Shown here: piece by piece, positions 7,900-16,992 of the stretch | Numbering within the stretch: position 1 is the stretch's first letter | Layout of the letters: each line of letters opens with the position of its first letter | The notes under the pieces: generated by a model | The model's input: the letters and a program-made list of their open reading frames with translations, nothing else | What the model was told of the DNA's origin: nothing | Databases searched by the model: none | Assembly (NCBI RefSeq): GCF_000745265.1 | Contig: NZ_JQNN01000001.1 | Span: forward strand, 1,984,001-2,048,000 | Direction of reading: 5' to 3' | DNA from: Massilia sp. 9096 | Lineage (GTDB): Bacteria > Pseudomonadota > Gammaproteobacteria > Burkholderiales > Burkholderiaceae_D | DNA length: 64,000 bases | Position numbers and translations under genes: made by a program

Positions 7900-10800
7900 T
7901 CAGCCGGCCAGCGCTTCCCGCCCCGGCATCGGGACTGACACCGGGCCTGGCGCGCGGCGCGCCGCCAGCTGCGCCAGCAGCGCCGCCAGCGCCTGGGCCG
8001 CGGGCGGCTTGACCAGGTGCGCGGCAAAGCCCGCGGCCTCGGAGCGCGCGCGGTCTTCCGGCTGGCCATAGCCGCTCAGCGCGACGAACTCGGTGTGCGC
8101 GAACCCGGGGCGGCGGCGCAGCTCGGCCATCAGCTCGTAGCCGGACAAGCCCGGCAGGCCGATGTCGAGCAGCGCCACGTCCGGCGCGTAACGCTCGGGC
8201 AGCGCCAGCGCGGCTTGCGGATCGGGCAGCGCGGTCACCTCGTGGCCGGCGAGCGCCAGCAGGGTGCGCAGCGCGTCGAGCACGTCCGGGTTGTCGTCCA
8301 CCAGCAGCACGCGGCACGGCGCAAGGCCGCTCTCGCCGGCGCCCGGCTCGACGCCGGTGCGCACCACCGCCTCGGTCGCGGCCAGCGGCAGGCGCACCTC
8401 GAACAGGCTGCCGTGGCCCTCCCCGCGGCTGCGCACCGCCACCGCGCCGCCGTGCAGCTGGACGATCTCGCGCACGATCGCCAGGCCCAGCCCGAGGCCG
8501 CCGCGCGAACGGTCCAGCGCCTGGCGCTCCTGCACGAACTTGTCGAACAGGCGCGGCAGCATTTCGGCCGAGATGCCGATGCCGTTGTCCTCGACTTCCA
8601 GCACCGCATGGCCGTCCTCGAGGCGCGCACGCACGTGCACGCGGCCGCCGTTGTTGGTGTACTTGGCGGCGTTGGTCAACAGGTTGCCGATCACCTGCAC
8701 CAGGCGGATCGGGTCGACCATCACCGCCATGCCGCCGGACGGCACGTCGATGTGCAGCTGGTGGCTGCGCTCGTTCATCAGCGGCGCGGTCGATTCCACC
8801 GCCTGCGCCACCATGCGCGCCAGCTCGGTGCGCTCGGGCTTGAGTTCGATCTTGCCGCGCGCGATGCGGGCCACGTCGAGCAGGTCGTCGACCAGGCGCA
8901 CCAGGTGCTGGGCCTGGCGCTCGATGATGGCCAGCTCGCGTTCGGCGCCCTTCGGCTGGCGCATGCGGATCAGCTCGAGCGCGATCAGGATCGGCGCCAG
9001 CGGATTGCGCAGCTCGTGGCCGAGCATCGCCAGGAATTCGTCCTTGGCGTCGTTGGCGACCTCGGCGTCGCGCCGCGCGCGCGCCAGTTCGGTGACTTCG
9101 AACACCACCACCGCGATGCTGTCGATGCCGCCGCCGGTTTCGACGATCGGCTGGCAGACGAAGTCGAACCAGCCTTCCTCGCTGGCGCCGCCGGCGCCGC
9201 GCGCAAGTTCGAAGCGATGCGAACGGCCGACATAGGCCTTGCCGCTGGCGCGCACGCCTTCCAGCAGCCCGATGATGCCCTGTTGCGCGAGGTCCGGCAG
9301 CGCGTCGGCCATCGCCAGGCCGACCAGGGCGCGCCCGCCGACCAGTTGCTGGTAATGGTCGTTGACCAGCTCGAACGAGAATTCCGGCCCGCGCACGATC
9401 GCGATCCCGGCCGGCACCTGGCGGAAGATCGAGGCCAGCCGTCCCGCGTGCGCGCGCTCGACCGCGCGGATGCGCGCGCGCATGAGCTGCGAGTCGATCC
9501 GGGTCAGCAGCTCGCGCGCCGCGAACGGTTTCACCAGGTAGTCGTCGGCGCCCTTTTCCATGCCCTCGATGCGCGCTTCCTCGCCGGCGCGCGCCGACAG
9601 CAGCAGCACCGGCAGCTCGGCCAGTTCCGGGTCGGCGCGCAGCGCCGCGATCAGGCCGAAGCCGTCCAGGCGCGGCATCATCACGTCCGACACCACCACA
9701 TCCGGCCGCTCGCGCCGCGCCAGTTCGAGCGCCTGCACGCCATCGGCCGCCGGCAGCACCTGCCAGTGCTGGCCGAGCAGCCGCGCCAGGTACTCGCGCA
9801 TGTCGGCATTGTCGTCGGCGACCAGGATGCGCGCCGCGGCCGGCAGCGGCAGCGGCATCTGCCCGCCCGGATCCACGGCGGCGCCGGCCTGGACCTCGGC
9901 CGGCGCCTGGCCCAGCCAGCGGCTCGCCTCGCCGGCGAAGGCCGCCACGGTGCGCGCATTCGGCGCCACCGCCGGCAGCGCGGCCGCTGCCTCGACGGCG
10001 CTGGACGCGCCCGCATCGGCCTGCGCCGCCAGCGGCAGCGTCACCGTGAACGTACTGCCGCGGCCCGGCGTGCTGGCCGCCTCGATCCGGCCGCCCTGCA
10101 GCTCGACCAGGTCGCGCACCAGCGCCAGGCCGATTCCCGAACCCTCGTACGAGCGCGAACGCGCGCCTTCGACGCGCTGGAAGCGCTCGAACACCTTGGC
10201 CAGATGCGCCGGTTCGATGCCGATGCCGCTGTCCTGCACCGTCAGCACGGCTTCCAACCCATGCTGCTCGAGCGTCACCACGATCCCGCCCTCGAAGGTG
10301 AACTTGAACGCGTTCGACAGCAGGTTGAGCACGATCTTTTCCCACATCGCGACGTCGACCCGGGCCGCCAGCGAGAACGGCGCGCAGCGCACTTCGAAGG
10401 CCAGGCCGGCGCTTTCGACCACCGAGCGAAAGCCGCTGGCCAGGTCGGCGGTGAGGGCCGGCAGGTCGGCCTGCACGAAGCTGGCCTGGGCGCGCCCGGC
10501 CTGCACGCGCGAAAAGTCGAGCAGGGTGTTGACCAGCTTTTCCAGGCGCAGCGCGTTACGCCGGATCAGGTCGACCCGTTCGCGCTGGACCGGCGCGAGC
10601 GGCTGCACGCCATCCATCAGCGCGTCCTCGATCGGCGCGAGCATCAGCGTCAGCGGGGTACGGAACTCGTGGCTGACGTTGCTGAAGAAATCGGTCTTGG
10701 CGCGGTCCAGTTCGGCCAGCATGTCGGCGCGGCGGCGCTGCTCTTCGCTGGCGCTCGCGTTCTGGATCGCGGCCGCGACCTGGCCGGCGACCAGGTCGAA

Positions 10801-11799
10801 GAAGGTGCGGTATTCGGGATCGAGCCGGCGCACCGGGCTCACCCCCAGCACCAGCACGCCGACCGGGCGCGCCTGCCCCGGCGTGGCCAGCGGCAGCGCC
10901 AGCGCCTGGGCCACCTTCTGGCCGGCCAGGCCATGCGGGATACCGGCCACGCCGTCCAGAGGCGCCAGCTCGGCGGCGGCAAGCGTCCACGCGCGCGCGA
11001 CCGCCTGCTCGAGGGCGCCGGGCGCGGCGTCGGCGACTTCCTCGTCCGCCCGCTCGCCGGCCGCGATGGCTGCGTCCAGCGCCAGCACGGGCGGCGCCAC
11101 ACCCTCTGCCAGGCCGGCCGACTGCACCAGGCGCGCCGCGGCCCCGTCCCCGTCCGCCAGGTAGAGCAGCGCGAACGGCAGATCGGCCGGGTTGTCGGCC
11201 AGGATGCCGGCCGCGGTGGCGCAGGCGGCCTGCACGGTCTGCTCGCGCAGCGCGTCGGCCGACAGGCGCGACAGGGTCGCCAGGCGCCGTTCGTTGAGCA
11301 GGCTGGCGCTGATCTCGAGCGAGGGGCAGAACAGGCCGCCCACGCGCCCGCCCTCGTCCAGGATCGGGCTGTAGGAGAAGGAATACCAGGTCTCTTCCAG
11401 GAAGTCGCCGCGCCGCATGAACAGCTGGACACCGTCGACGAAGGTCGCCTCGGCGCGCTCGAACACCTTGTCGGCCATCGGGCCGCACACGTCCCAGATC
11501 TCGCTCCACACTTGCGCCGCCGGGCGGCCCAGCGCCCACGGGTGCTTGGCGGCGCCGAGCACGTCGACGTAGGCGTCGTTGTACAGGAAGGTGGCGTGCT
11601 CGCCCCAGCCGATCCACATCGGGTGGCGCGTGTTGAGGATCAGGCTGACCGAGGTGCGCAGGCTCTGCGGCCAGGACGCCAGCGGTCCGAGCGGGGTCGC
11701 GGACCAATCGAAGGTGCGGATCAAGCCGCCCAGTTCGCCCGGCGCCGCCAGGAAACCAAGCGCCGCGTCCGGCAAAGCCCTGTCTGGAATGTCCATCAT
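7900..11799 (-). CDS. Soluble hybrid histidine kinase with two transmitter and two receiver domains
   Basis: The 1299-residue protein has no transmembrane segment. In order it shows a PAS-like N-terminus (DWSATPLGPLASWPQSLRTS), a GAF-like region (about 175-350), HisKA with His377 (SNVSHEFRTPLT), HATPase (DSGIGI, GSGIGLAL), receiver 1 with Asp705 (VVVSDVMMPRLDG), a PAS domain (about 785-905), a second HisKA with His928 (AMLGHELRNPLAP), a second HATPase (EDNGIGI, GGLGLGL), and receiver 2 with Asp1212 (ALLDIGLPGLSG). All key kinase and receiver residues are present. The first ATG of an ATGATG pair is used, with AGGGAAC just upstream. It is divergent from the binding-protein gene at 11993. The second half resembles the neighbouring kinase at 3648-5861, which suggests duplication and fusion. 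Confidence 0.9.
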   Translation of the reverse strand: MMDIPDRALPDAALGFLAAPGELGGLIRTFDWSATPLGPLASWPQSLRTSVSLILNTRHPMWIGWGEHATFLYNDAYVDVLGAAKHPWALGRPAAQVWSEIWDVCGPMADKVFERAEATFVDGVQLFMRRGDFLEETWYSFSYSPILDEGGRVGGLFCPSLEISASLLNERRLATLSRLSADALREQTVQAACATAAGILADNPADLPFALLYLADGDGAAARLVQSAGLAEGVAPPVLALDAAIAAGERADEEVADAAPGALEQAVARAWTLAAAELAPLDGVAGIPHGLAGQKVAQALALPLATPGQARPVGVLVLGVSPVRRLDPEYRTFFDLVAGQVAAAIQNASASEEQRRRADMLAELDRAKTDFFSNVSHEFRTPLTLMLAPIEDALMDGVQPLAPVQRERVDLIRRNALRLEKLVNTLLDFSRVQAGRAQASFVQADLPALTADLASGFRSVVESAGLAFEVRCAPFSLAARVDVAMWEKIVLNLLSNAFKFTFEGGIVVTLEQHGLEAVLTVQDSGIGIEPAHLAKVFERFQRVEGARSRSYEGSGIGLALVRDLVELQGGRIEAASTPGRGSTFTVTLPLAAQADAGASSAVEAAAALPAVAPNARTVAAFAGEASRWLGQAPAEVQAGAAVDPGGQMPLPLPAAARILVADDNADMREYLARLLGQHWQVLPAADGVQALELARRERPDVVVSDVMMPRLDGFGLIAALRADPELAELPVLLLSARAGEEARIEGMEKGADDYLVKPFAARELLTRIDSQLMRARIRAVERAHAGRLASIFRQVPAGIAIVRGPEFSFELVNDHYQQLVGGRALVGLAMADALPDLAQQGIIGLLEGVRASGKAYVGRSHRFELARGAGGASEEGWFDFVCQPIVETGGGIDSIAVVVFEVTELARARRDAEVANDAKDEFLAMLGHELRNPLAPILIALELIRMRQPKGAERELAIIERQAQHLVRLVDDLLDVARIARGKIELKPERTELARMVAQAVESTAPLMNERSHQLHIDVPSGGMAVMVDPIRLVQVIGNLLTNAAKYTNNGGRVHVRARLEDGHAVLEVEDNGIGISAEMLPRLFDKFVQERQALDRSRGGLGLGLAIVREIVQLHGGAVAVRSRGEGHGSLFEVRLPLAATEAVVRTGVEPGAGESGLAPCRVLLVDDNPDVLDALRTLLALAGHEVTALPDPQAALALPERYAPDVALLDIGLPGLSGYELMAELRRRPGFAHTEFVALSGYGQPEDRARSEAAGFAAHLVKPPAAQALAALLAQLAARRAPGPVSVPMPGREALAG

Positions 11800-11992
11800 G
11801 GTTCCCTAACGATGACGCCTCGCCATGGCGTTCGATTATCGACAGCGCCGAAGCGTAACATGGCTTGGAAGCACACAGTGAAATCCTGTGACATATCCGG
11901 GCGCGAGCGCGGTGTAGCCAAATCGTCACATTCGTCAAAAATAGGCTGAAAGACAGAGATGTTGCGGATAGGAAATATGCTATAGTCGGCCC

Positions 11993-12850
11993 ATGTCCAG
12001 ACTCCTCCAAGCCGGCCTTGCCAGCCTCGTGTTCGGCACGGCGCTCGCCGCTTCGCCGCCCGCCGAGGCCGCCGAGCCGCCGACCTACAACTTTTCGCCG
12101 GTCAACCAGTACAACCTGCAGGTGTCGGCCGGTTTCTGGAACCCGATCATCCGCTACGTCTCGAGCAAGAGCGGGGTGCGCCTGAACCTGAAGCTGGGCC
12201 GCACCTCGGCCGACACCACCAGCTACGTGCTGGCGCGCGAAGTCGACTTCGCGTTCAGCAACCACTTGTTCAGCCCCGAACGCCAGAAGATGGGCTGGAC
12301 CGTGTTCGGCCGCCGCGCCGGCGCCCCGGTGCGCGGCCAGATCGTGGTACCGGCCGACTCCCCGGTCAGGACGCTGGAGCAGCTCGGCAACGCCCAGGTC
12401 GCCTTCCCGGGTCCGGAGGCGCTGATCGCCTACAAGGTCACCTATGCCGAGCTGATGCACAAGAACGTGCCGGTCAACGTGGTCTTCACGGGCAACCACG
12501 ACGCCGCGTTCAGCCAGCTGTTTTCCGGCAAGGTCAAGGCCGTGGGCGCCAATTCGCAGCTGGTGCAGAATTACAGCGGGCGCGAAAACAAGGCCTTCCG
12601 CGTGCTGTGGAGCTCGGCGCCGTTCAACGACCTCGCGCTGATGGCCTCGCCGCGCGTGCCGACCGACCAGGTGCGCGCCGTGGCGCACGCCTTCCTGACC
12701 ATGCACCAGGACCCGGAGGGACGCAGGATCCTGGCCGCCGCCGCCGAGCTGGTGCATGCGCCGGAGCCGGTCTCCTTCGTCGTCGCCGGCCAGGCCGACT
12801 ACGCCAGCTACCGCGCCTTCTACGAAGACGCGCCGATCACCCTGCGCTGA
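11993..12850 (+). CDS. PhnD/SsuA-type periplasmic substrate-binding protein
   Basis: The 285-residue protein begins with a signal peptide (MSRLLQAGLASLVFGTALAA, cleavage expected near AEAAEPP). It continues with the two-lobed binding-protein fold of the phosphate/phosphonate (PhnD-like) family: NQYNLQVSAGFWNPIIRYVS, then FAFSNHLFSPERQKMGW, then VFTGNHDAAFSQLFSGKVKA. No ABC permease or ATPase is nearby. The next gene, 13 bp downstream on the same strand, encodes a membrane GGDEF-EAL protein. The likely role is therefore to present a ligand to that receptor rather than to feed a transporter. The ligand is unknown; phosphate, phosphite and phosphonate are only family-based guesses. Confidence 0.85.
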   Translation: MSRLLQAGLASLVFGTALAASPPAEAAEPPTYNFSPVNQYNLQVSAGFWNPIIRYVSSKSGVRLNLKLGRTSADTTSYVLAREVDFAFSNHLFSPERQKMGWTVFGRRAGAPVRGQIVVPADSPVRTLEQLGNAQVAFPGPEALIAYKVTYAELMHKNVPVNVVFTGNHDAAFSQLFSGKVKAVGANSQLVQNYSGRENKAFRVLWSSAPFNDLALMASPRVPTDQVRAVAHAFLTMHQDPEGRRILAAAAELVHAPEPVSFVVAGQADYASYRAFYEDAPITLR

Positions 12851-12863
12851 TCCACCCGTGCCC

Positions 12864-15728
12864 ATGCGACGCCCGTTTTCCATGCTGCCGCCCTTGCCGC
12901 AATCGCTGCTGCCACGCTCGCTGGCCGGGCGCATCTACGCCGTCTTCAGCCTGGCCATGCTGATCTTCATGGGCACCGGCCTGGGCCTGTTCTACCAATA
13001 CCAGTTCCTGCAGCACATCGAGGAGACCCAGGACACCGCCATGACCCTGGTCGAGGTGGCGACCCAGACCATCGAGGACAGCGTCGTGATCGGCGACTAC
13101 GACACCGTCCAGCGCACGCTCAACAAGATGCTGTTCCAGTCGCCGTTCAAGCGCGCCGAATTCCTCGACGTGAGCGGCGGCGTGATCCGGGTGCAGGCGC
13201 CCGCGGTCACGCGCGCGCCCGCGCCCGACTGGCTGGTGGGGATGATCGCCGCGCAGCTGTATGACGTCAACCGGGTCGCCAACGTCGGCGGCAAGGACTA
13301 CGGCGTGGTGCGCCTGTCGTTCGACGAGCGCAAGCTGGCCGCGCAGATCTGGACGCTGATCGTGGAAACCGCCAGCCTGGCGGCGGTCGTGTCCATCGTC
13401 GCGCTGGCCCTGATGCGCGTGCTGCTCAAGCGCTGGCTGGCCAACCTCGGCCGCCTGCGCTCGTTCGAAGACGACGTCGCCGCCGGCCGCATCCACGCCG
13501 AGGCCGACCTGCACCTGGACGCCCCCACCGAGATCCAGGAAGCGATCCGCGCGGTCAATCGCAGCGCCGCCAGCCTGCGCGTGCAGTACGGCCAGCGCAT
13601 CGACTCGCTGATGAACTCCCTCGTGCAGCACAAGAGCGCGCTCGACCAGGCCGCGATCGTGTGCGAGCTCGACGCGGATGGACGCATCGTCGCCGTCAAC
13701 GACCTGTTCGTCGACAACAGCGGCTTCGAGCGCGCCCAGCTGCTCGGCCTGGCCTTGAGCGAGATCTGCATGCCGGCCACCGGCATCGCACCCTGGGTCC
13801 CGGGCGCCGAGGTGTGGAACGGCGAGATCGCGATCGCCGGCCGGGGCGGGCTGCGCCAGTGGTACCGCACCATCGTGCCGATCTTCGACGCCGGCGGCGC
13901 CGTCGAGCGCTACATCTGCATCGACATCGACATCAGCGAACGCAAGGAATTCGAGCGCGCGATCGTCGAGAACGCCCGGCGCCAGACCCTGATCGCCGAC
14001 CTCGGACGCAAGGCGCTGGCCGCCAACGATCTCGACGAACTGCTGCAGGACGCCGTGCATACCGCCGCGCGCGGGCTGGGCACGACGTGCGCGGCGTTGT
14101 TCGAAGTGCGCGGCCACCAGCTGCTGCTGCGGGCCGGCGCCGGCCGCCTGGCCCAGGCCCGGGGCCTGCAACTGGTCTGCCCGGCGCAACCGCTGGACGG
14201 CGACGGCGCCCCCTTGCGCGCATGGTTCCGGCCGCTGGGCGCGCTGCACGGCCTGGACGCCGGGCTGGACACCGGCATCGTCTGCGAAGATCGTGTGTTC
14301 GGCGTGATCGGCGTGTATGCCGACGGCGCGCGCGCGTTCGGCGAGGACGACGTCAACTTCCTGACCAGGATCGCGCACATCCTGGCCACCGCGGTCGAGC
14401 GCCAGGACGCCAGGGACCGCCTGACCTGGCTGGCCCAGTACGACTCGCTGACCAACCTGCCGAACCGGCGCAGGCTGTCCACCAGCCTGGAAGAGGCCAT
14501 CGGGCGCGCGGCGCAAAGCGGCCAGCGCACGGCGGTGATGTTCGTCGACCTGGACCGCTTCAAGAACGTCAACGACATGCTCGGCCACGGCGTCGGCGAC
14601 CAGCTGCTGGTGCAGGCCGCCAAGCGCCTCGAGGCCTGCGCCGGACCCGCCGACGTGGTGGCGCGCCTGGGCGGCGACGAGTTCGCGCTGGTGCTGCCGT
14701 CCGTGGTCGGGAACGCGGATGCGGCCAGCGTCGCCGAACGCGTGGTCGAGGCGCTGGCCCAGCCCTTCTACCTCGAAGGCCAGCCGCTGTTCGTCTCGGC
14801 CAGCGTCGGCATCGCCACCTATCCGGAAGACGGGGGCGACGCCGAAACCCTGCTCAAGAACGCCGACACCGCGATGTACGGCGCCAAGAACAACGGCCGC
14901 AACAACTACCAGTTCTACGCCGCGGCGATGCACGAGAGCACCGCCCAGCGCCTGCAGCTCGAATCGCAGCTGCGCCAGGCGCTCGAGCGCGGCGAATTCC
15001 TGCTGCACTACCAGCCCAAGCTCGACCTGGCCGCTGGCAGCATCAGCGGTTTCGAGGCGCTGCTGCGCTGGAACCACCCGCAGCGCGGGCTGGTGCCGCC
15101 GCTCGAGTTCATCCCGATCCTGGAAGAGACCGGCCTGATCATCCAGGTCGGCGAATGGGTGATCGAAGAGGTGTGCCGCCAGTTGCGCGAGTGGGAAGCG
15201 CAAGGCATGGCGCTGGCGCCGATGGCGATCAACCTGTCGGCGCGCCAGCTGCAGCAGGACGACCTGGTCGGCGCGGTCGAACGCATCGTGCGCGCCGCCG
15301 GCATCGACCCGACGCTGCTCGAGTTCGAGCTGACCGAGTCGATGCTGATGACGAACCCGGAAGCCGCGGTCGAGACGCTGTCGCGCATCAAGGCGCTCGG
15401 CATGCGCTTGTCGGTCGACGACTTCGGCACCGGCTACTCCAGCCTGGCCTACCTGAAGCGCTTCCCGCTGGACGCCTTGAAGATCGATCGCACCTTCGTG
15501 CGCGACCTGCCGGGCGACAGCGACGACGCGGCGATCACCAAGGCCGTGATCCTCCTGGCGCACAGCCTGAACCTGAAAGTGGTGGCCGAAGGCGTCGAGA
15601 ACGTCGAGCAGATCCGCGAGCTGGAAAAATACGACTGCGACGAGATCCAGGGCTACTACATCGGCCGCCCGGTTCCCGGCGCCGACTGCGCCCGGCTGCT
15701 GGCGCGCGAGCAGGTGCAGCCGGCGTGA
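12864..15728 (+). CDS. Membrane GGDEF-EAL cyclic-di-GMP protein with PAS and GAF domains
   Basis: The 954-residue protein has a transmembrane segment (about 25-45), a periplasmic sensor region (about 46-160), a second segment (about 163-185), a HAMP-like stretch, a PAS domain (about 255-360), and a GAF domain (about 380-510). A GGDEF domain with intact GGDEF at 603-607 and an EAL domain with EAL at 731-733 follow. Both motifs are unbroken, so both diguanylate cyclase and phosphodiesterase activity are possible. An EAL-domain loop, DDFGTGYSSLAYL, is also present. The ATG at 12864 is preferred; an in-frame GTG at 12858 and ATG at 12882 are alternatives. Its start lies 13 bp after a PhnD-like binding protein, which probably controls it through the periplasmic domain. 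Confidence 0.9.
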   Translation: MRRPFSMLPPLPQSLLPRSLAGRIYAVFSLAMLIFMGTGLGLFYQYQFLQHIEETQDTAMTLVEVATQTIEDSVVIGDYDTVQRTLNKMLFQSPFKRAEFLDVSGGVIRVQAPAVTRAPAPDWLVGMIAAQLYDVNRVANVGGKDYGVVRLSFDERKLAAQIWTLIVETASLAAVVSIVALALMRVLLKRWLANLGRLRSFEDDVAAGRIHAEADLHLDAPTEIQEAIRAVNRSAASLRVQYGQRIDSLMNSLVQHKSALDQAAIVCELDADGRIVAVNDLFVDNSGFERAQLLGLALSEICMPATGIAPWVPGAEVWNGEIAIAGRGGLRQWYRTIVPIFDAGGAVERYICIDIDISERKEFERAIVENARRQTLIADLGRKALAANDLDELLQDAVHTAARGLGTTCAALFEVRGHQLLLRAGAGRLAQARGLQLVCPAQPLDGDGAPLRAWFRPLGALHGLDAGLDTGIVCEDRVFGVIGVYADGARAFGEDDVNFLTRIAHILATAVERQDARDRLTWLAQYDSLTNLPNRRRLSTSLEEAIGRAAQSGQRTAVMFVDLDRFKNVNDMLGHGVGDQLLVQAAKRLEACAGPADVVARLGGDEFALVLPSVVGNADAASVAERVVEALAQPFYLEGQPLFVSASVGIATYPEDGGDAETLLKNADTAMYGAKNNGRNNYQFYAAAMHESTAQRLQLESQLRQALERGEFLLHYQPKLDLAAGSISGFEALLRWNHPQRGLVPPLEFIPILEETGLIIQVGEWVIEEVCRQLREWEAQGMALAPMAINLSARQLQQDDLVGAVERIVRAAGIDPTLLEFELTESMLMTNPEAAVETLSRIKALGMRLSVDDFGTGYSSLAYLKRFPLDALKIDRTFVRDLPGDSDDAAITKAVILLAHSLNLKVVAEGVENVEQIRELEKYDCDEIQGYYIGRPVPGADCARLLAREQVQPA

Positions 15729-15776
15729 GCCGGGTCCGGTAAAATAAGCGTCTCCCTGCCCTTACCGTCACCGAAC

Positions 15777-16982
15777 ATGCAAGCCATCCACCCAAACCCG
15801 GCCCAGGCCGCGCGCGCCCTCCAGGCGGCGCAGCGCGTCGACGCCATCGAACCGTTCCGCGTCATGGAAATGGTGAAGGCCGCCGCCGCCATGCGCGCCG
15901 ACGGCATCGACGTGATCAGCATGAGCGTCGGCGAACCCGACTTCACCGCCCCCGACATGGTCGCCCAGGCCGCGATGGACGCGATCAAGAGCGGCGCGAC
16001 CCAGTACACCGAGTCGCTCGGCTTGAGCGCCCTGCGCGAGGCGATCGCGGGCCACTACCGCGCCTGCGGCCTGGACATCGATCCGCGCCGCATCATCGTC
16101 ACCGCCGGTGCCTCGGCCGGGCTGCTGCTGGCCTGCGCCGCGCTGGTCTCGGAAGGCGACCAGGTCCTGATGCCGGATCCATGCTACCCGTGCAACCGCC
16201 ATTTCGTGACGGCCTTCGGCGGCAAGCCGATCCTGCTGCCCTCGGGCGCCGACGAACGCTACCAGCTGACCGCAGCGATGGCGGACGCGGCCTGGGGCGA
16301 GCGCACGCGCGGCGTGCTGGTGGCGTCGCCGTCGAACCCGACCGGCACCTCGATGACGCCGCAGCAGACCCGGGATCTGCTCGCGGCCGTGCGCGCGCGC
16401 GGCGGTTTCGCCATCGTCGACGAGATCTACCAGGGCCTGTCGTATGACGAAAAACCGGTCAGCGCCTTGTCGTTCGGCGACGACGTCATCACCGTCAACA
16501 GTTTTTCCAAGTACTTCAACATGACCGGCTGGCGCCTGGGCTGGCTGGTGGTGCCGGACAGCCTGGTGCCGACCTTCGAGAAGCTGGCGCAGAACCTGTT
16601 CATCTGCGCGCCGACCATCGCCCAATACGCGGCGCTGGCCTGCTTCAAGCCGGAAGCGATCGCGATCTTCGAGGCGCGCCGCCTGGAGTTCCAGCGCCGC
16701 CGCGACTTCCTGGTGCCGGCGCTGCGCGAACTGGGCTTTTCGATTCCGGTGACGCCGGACGGCGCCTTTTACGTGTACGCAGACATCGCCGGGCTGAACC
16801 ACCCGCTGGCATCGGACAGCAGCGCCTTCGGCATGGCGGTCCTGAAGGACGCGCACGTGGCGATCGTGCCCGGCGACGACTTCGGCTTCGCCGCGCCGGA
16901 GCGCCATGTGCGCTTTTCCTACGCTACCCAGTACGAGCGCATCGAGCAGGCGGTCGAGCGCCTGGGCCGTATCCTCCGATAG
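15777..16982 (+). CDS. Class I/II PLP-dependent aminotransferase
   Basis: The 401-residue cytoplasmic protein is a fold-type I aminotransferase of the aspartate/aromatic/alanine group. It shows SVGEPDFTAPD near residue 50, SPSNPTGT at 184-191, VDEIYQGLSYDE at 214-225, the PLP-binding Lys245 in NSFSKYFNMTGWRLGW, and FSYATQYERIEQA near the C-terminus. The substrate cannot be set from sequence; annotators often call such proteins aspartate, alanine or valine-pyruvate aminotransferases. It follows the GGDEF-EAL gene by 48 bp and is convergent with the next kinase gene, with only 10 bp between the stops. Confidence 0.9.
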   Translation: MQAIHPNPAQAARALQAAQRVDAIEPFRVMEMVKAAAAMRADGIDVISMSVGEPDFTAPDMVAQAAMDAIKSGATQYTESLGLSALREAIAGHYRACGLDIDPRRIIVTAGASAGLLLACAALVSEGDQVLMPDPCYPCNRHFVTAFGGKPILLPSGADERYQLTAAMADAAWGERTRGVLVASPSNPTGTSMTPQQTRDLLAAVRARGGFAIVDEIYQGLSYDEKPVSALSFGDDVITVNSFSKYFNMTGWRLGWLVVPDSLVPTFEKLAQNLFICAPTIAQYAALACFKPEAIAIFEARRLEFQRRRDFLVPALRELGFSIPVTPDGAFYVYADIAGLNHPLASDSSAFGMAVLKDAHVAIVPGDDFGFAAPERHVRFSYATQYERIEQAVERLGRILR

Positions 16983-16992
16983 GGACGCGCGC

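Noticed and set aside
7643..8071. 142-codon plus-strand frame as an intact acetyltransferase
   Set aside because: Only its first about 31 codons look like an acetyltransferase. The rest is a frameshifted read-through into antisense of the kinase gene.
8017..11949. Plus-strand open frame of 1310 codons
   Set aside because: It is antisense to the double-kinase gene, rich in His/Arg/Gln/Ala, and has no domain. The minus strand encodes complete kinase motifs.
12837..15563. Minus-strand open frame of 908 codons
   Set aside because: It is a high-GC shadow of the GGDEF-EAL gene with no recognisable motifs.
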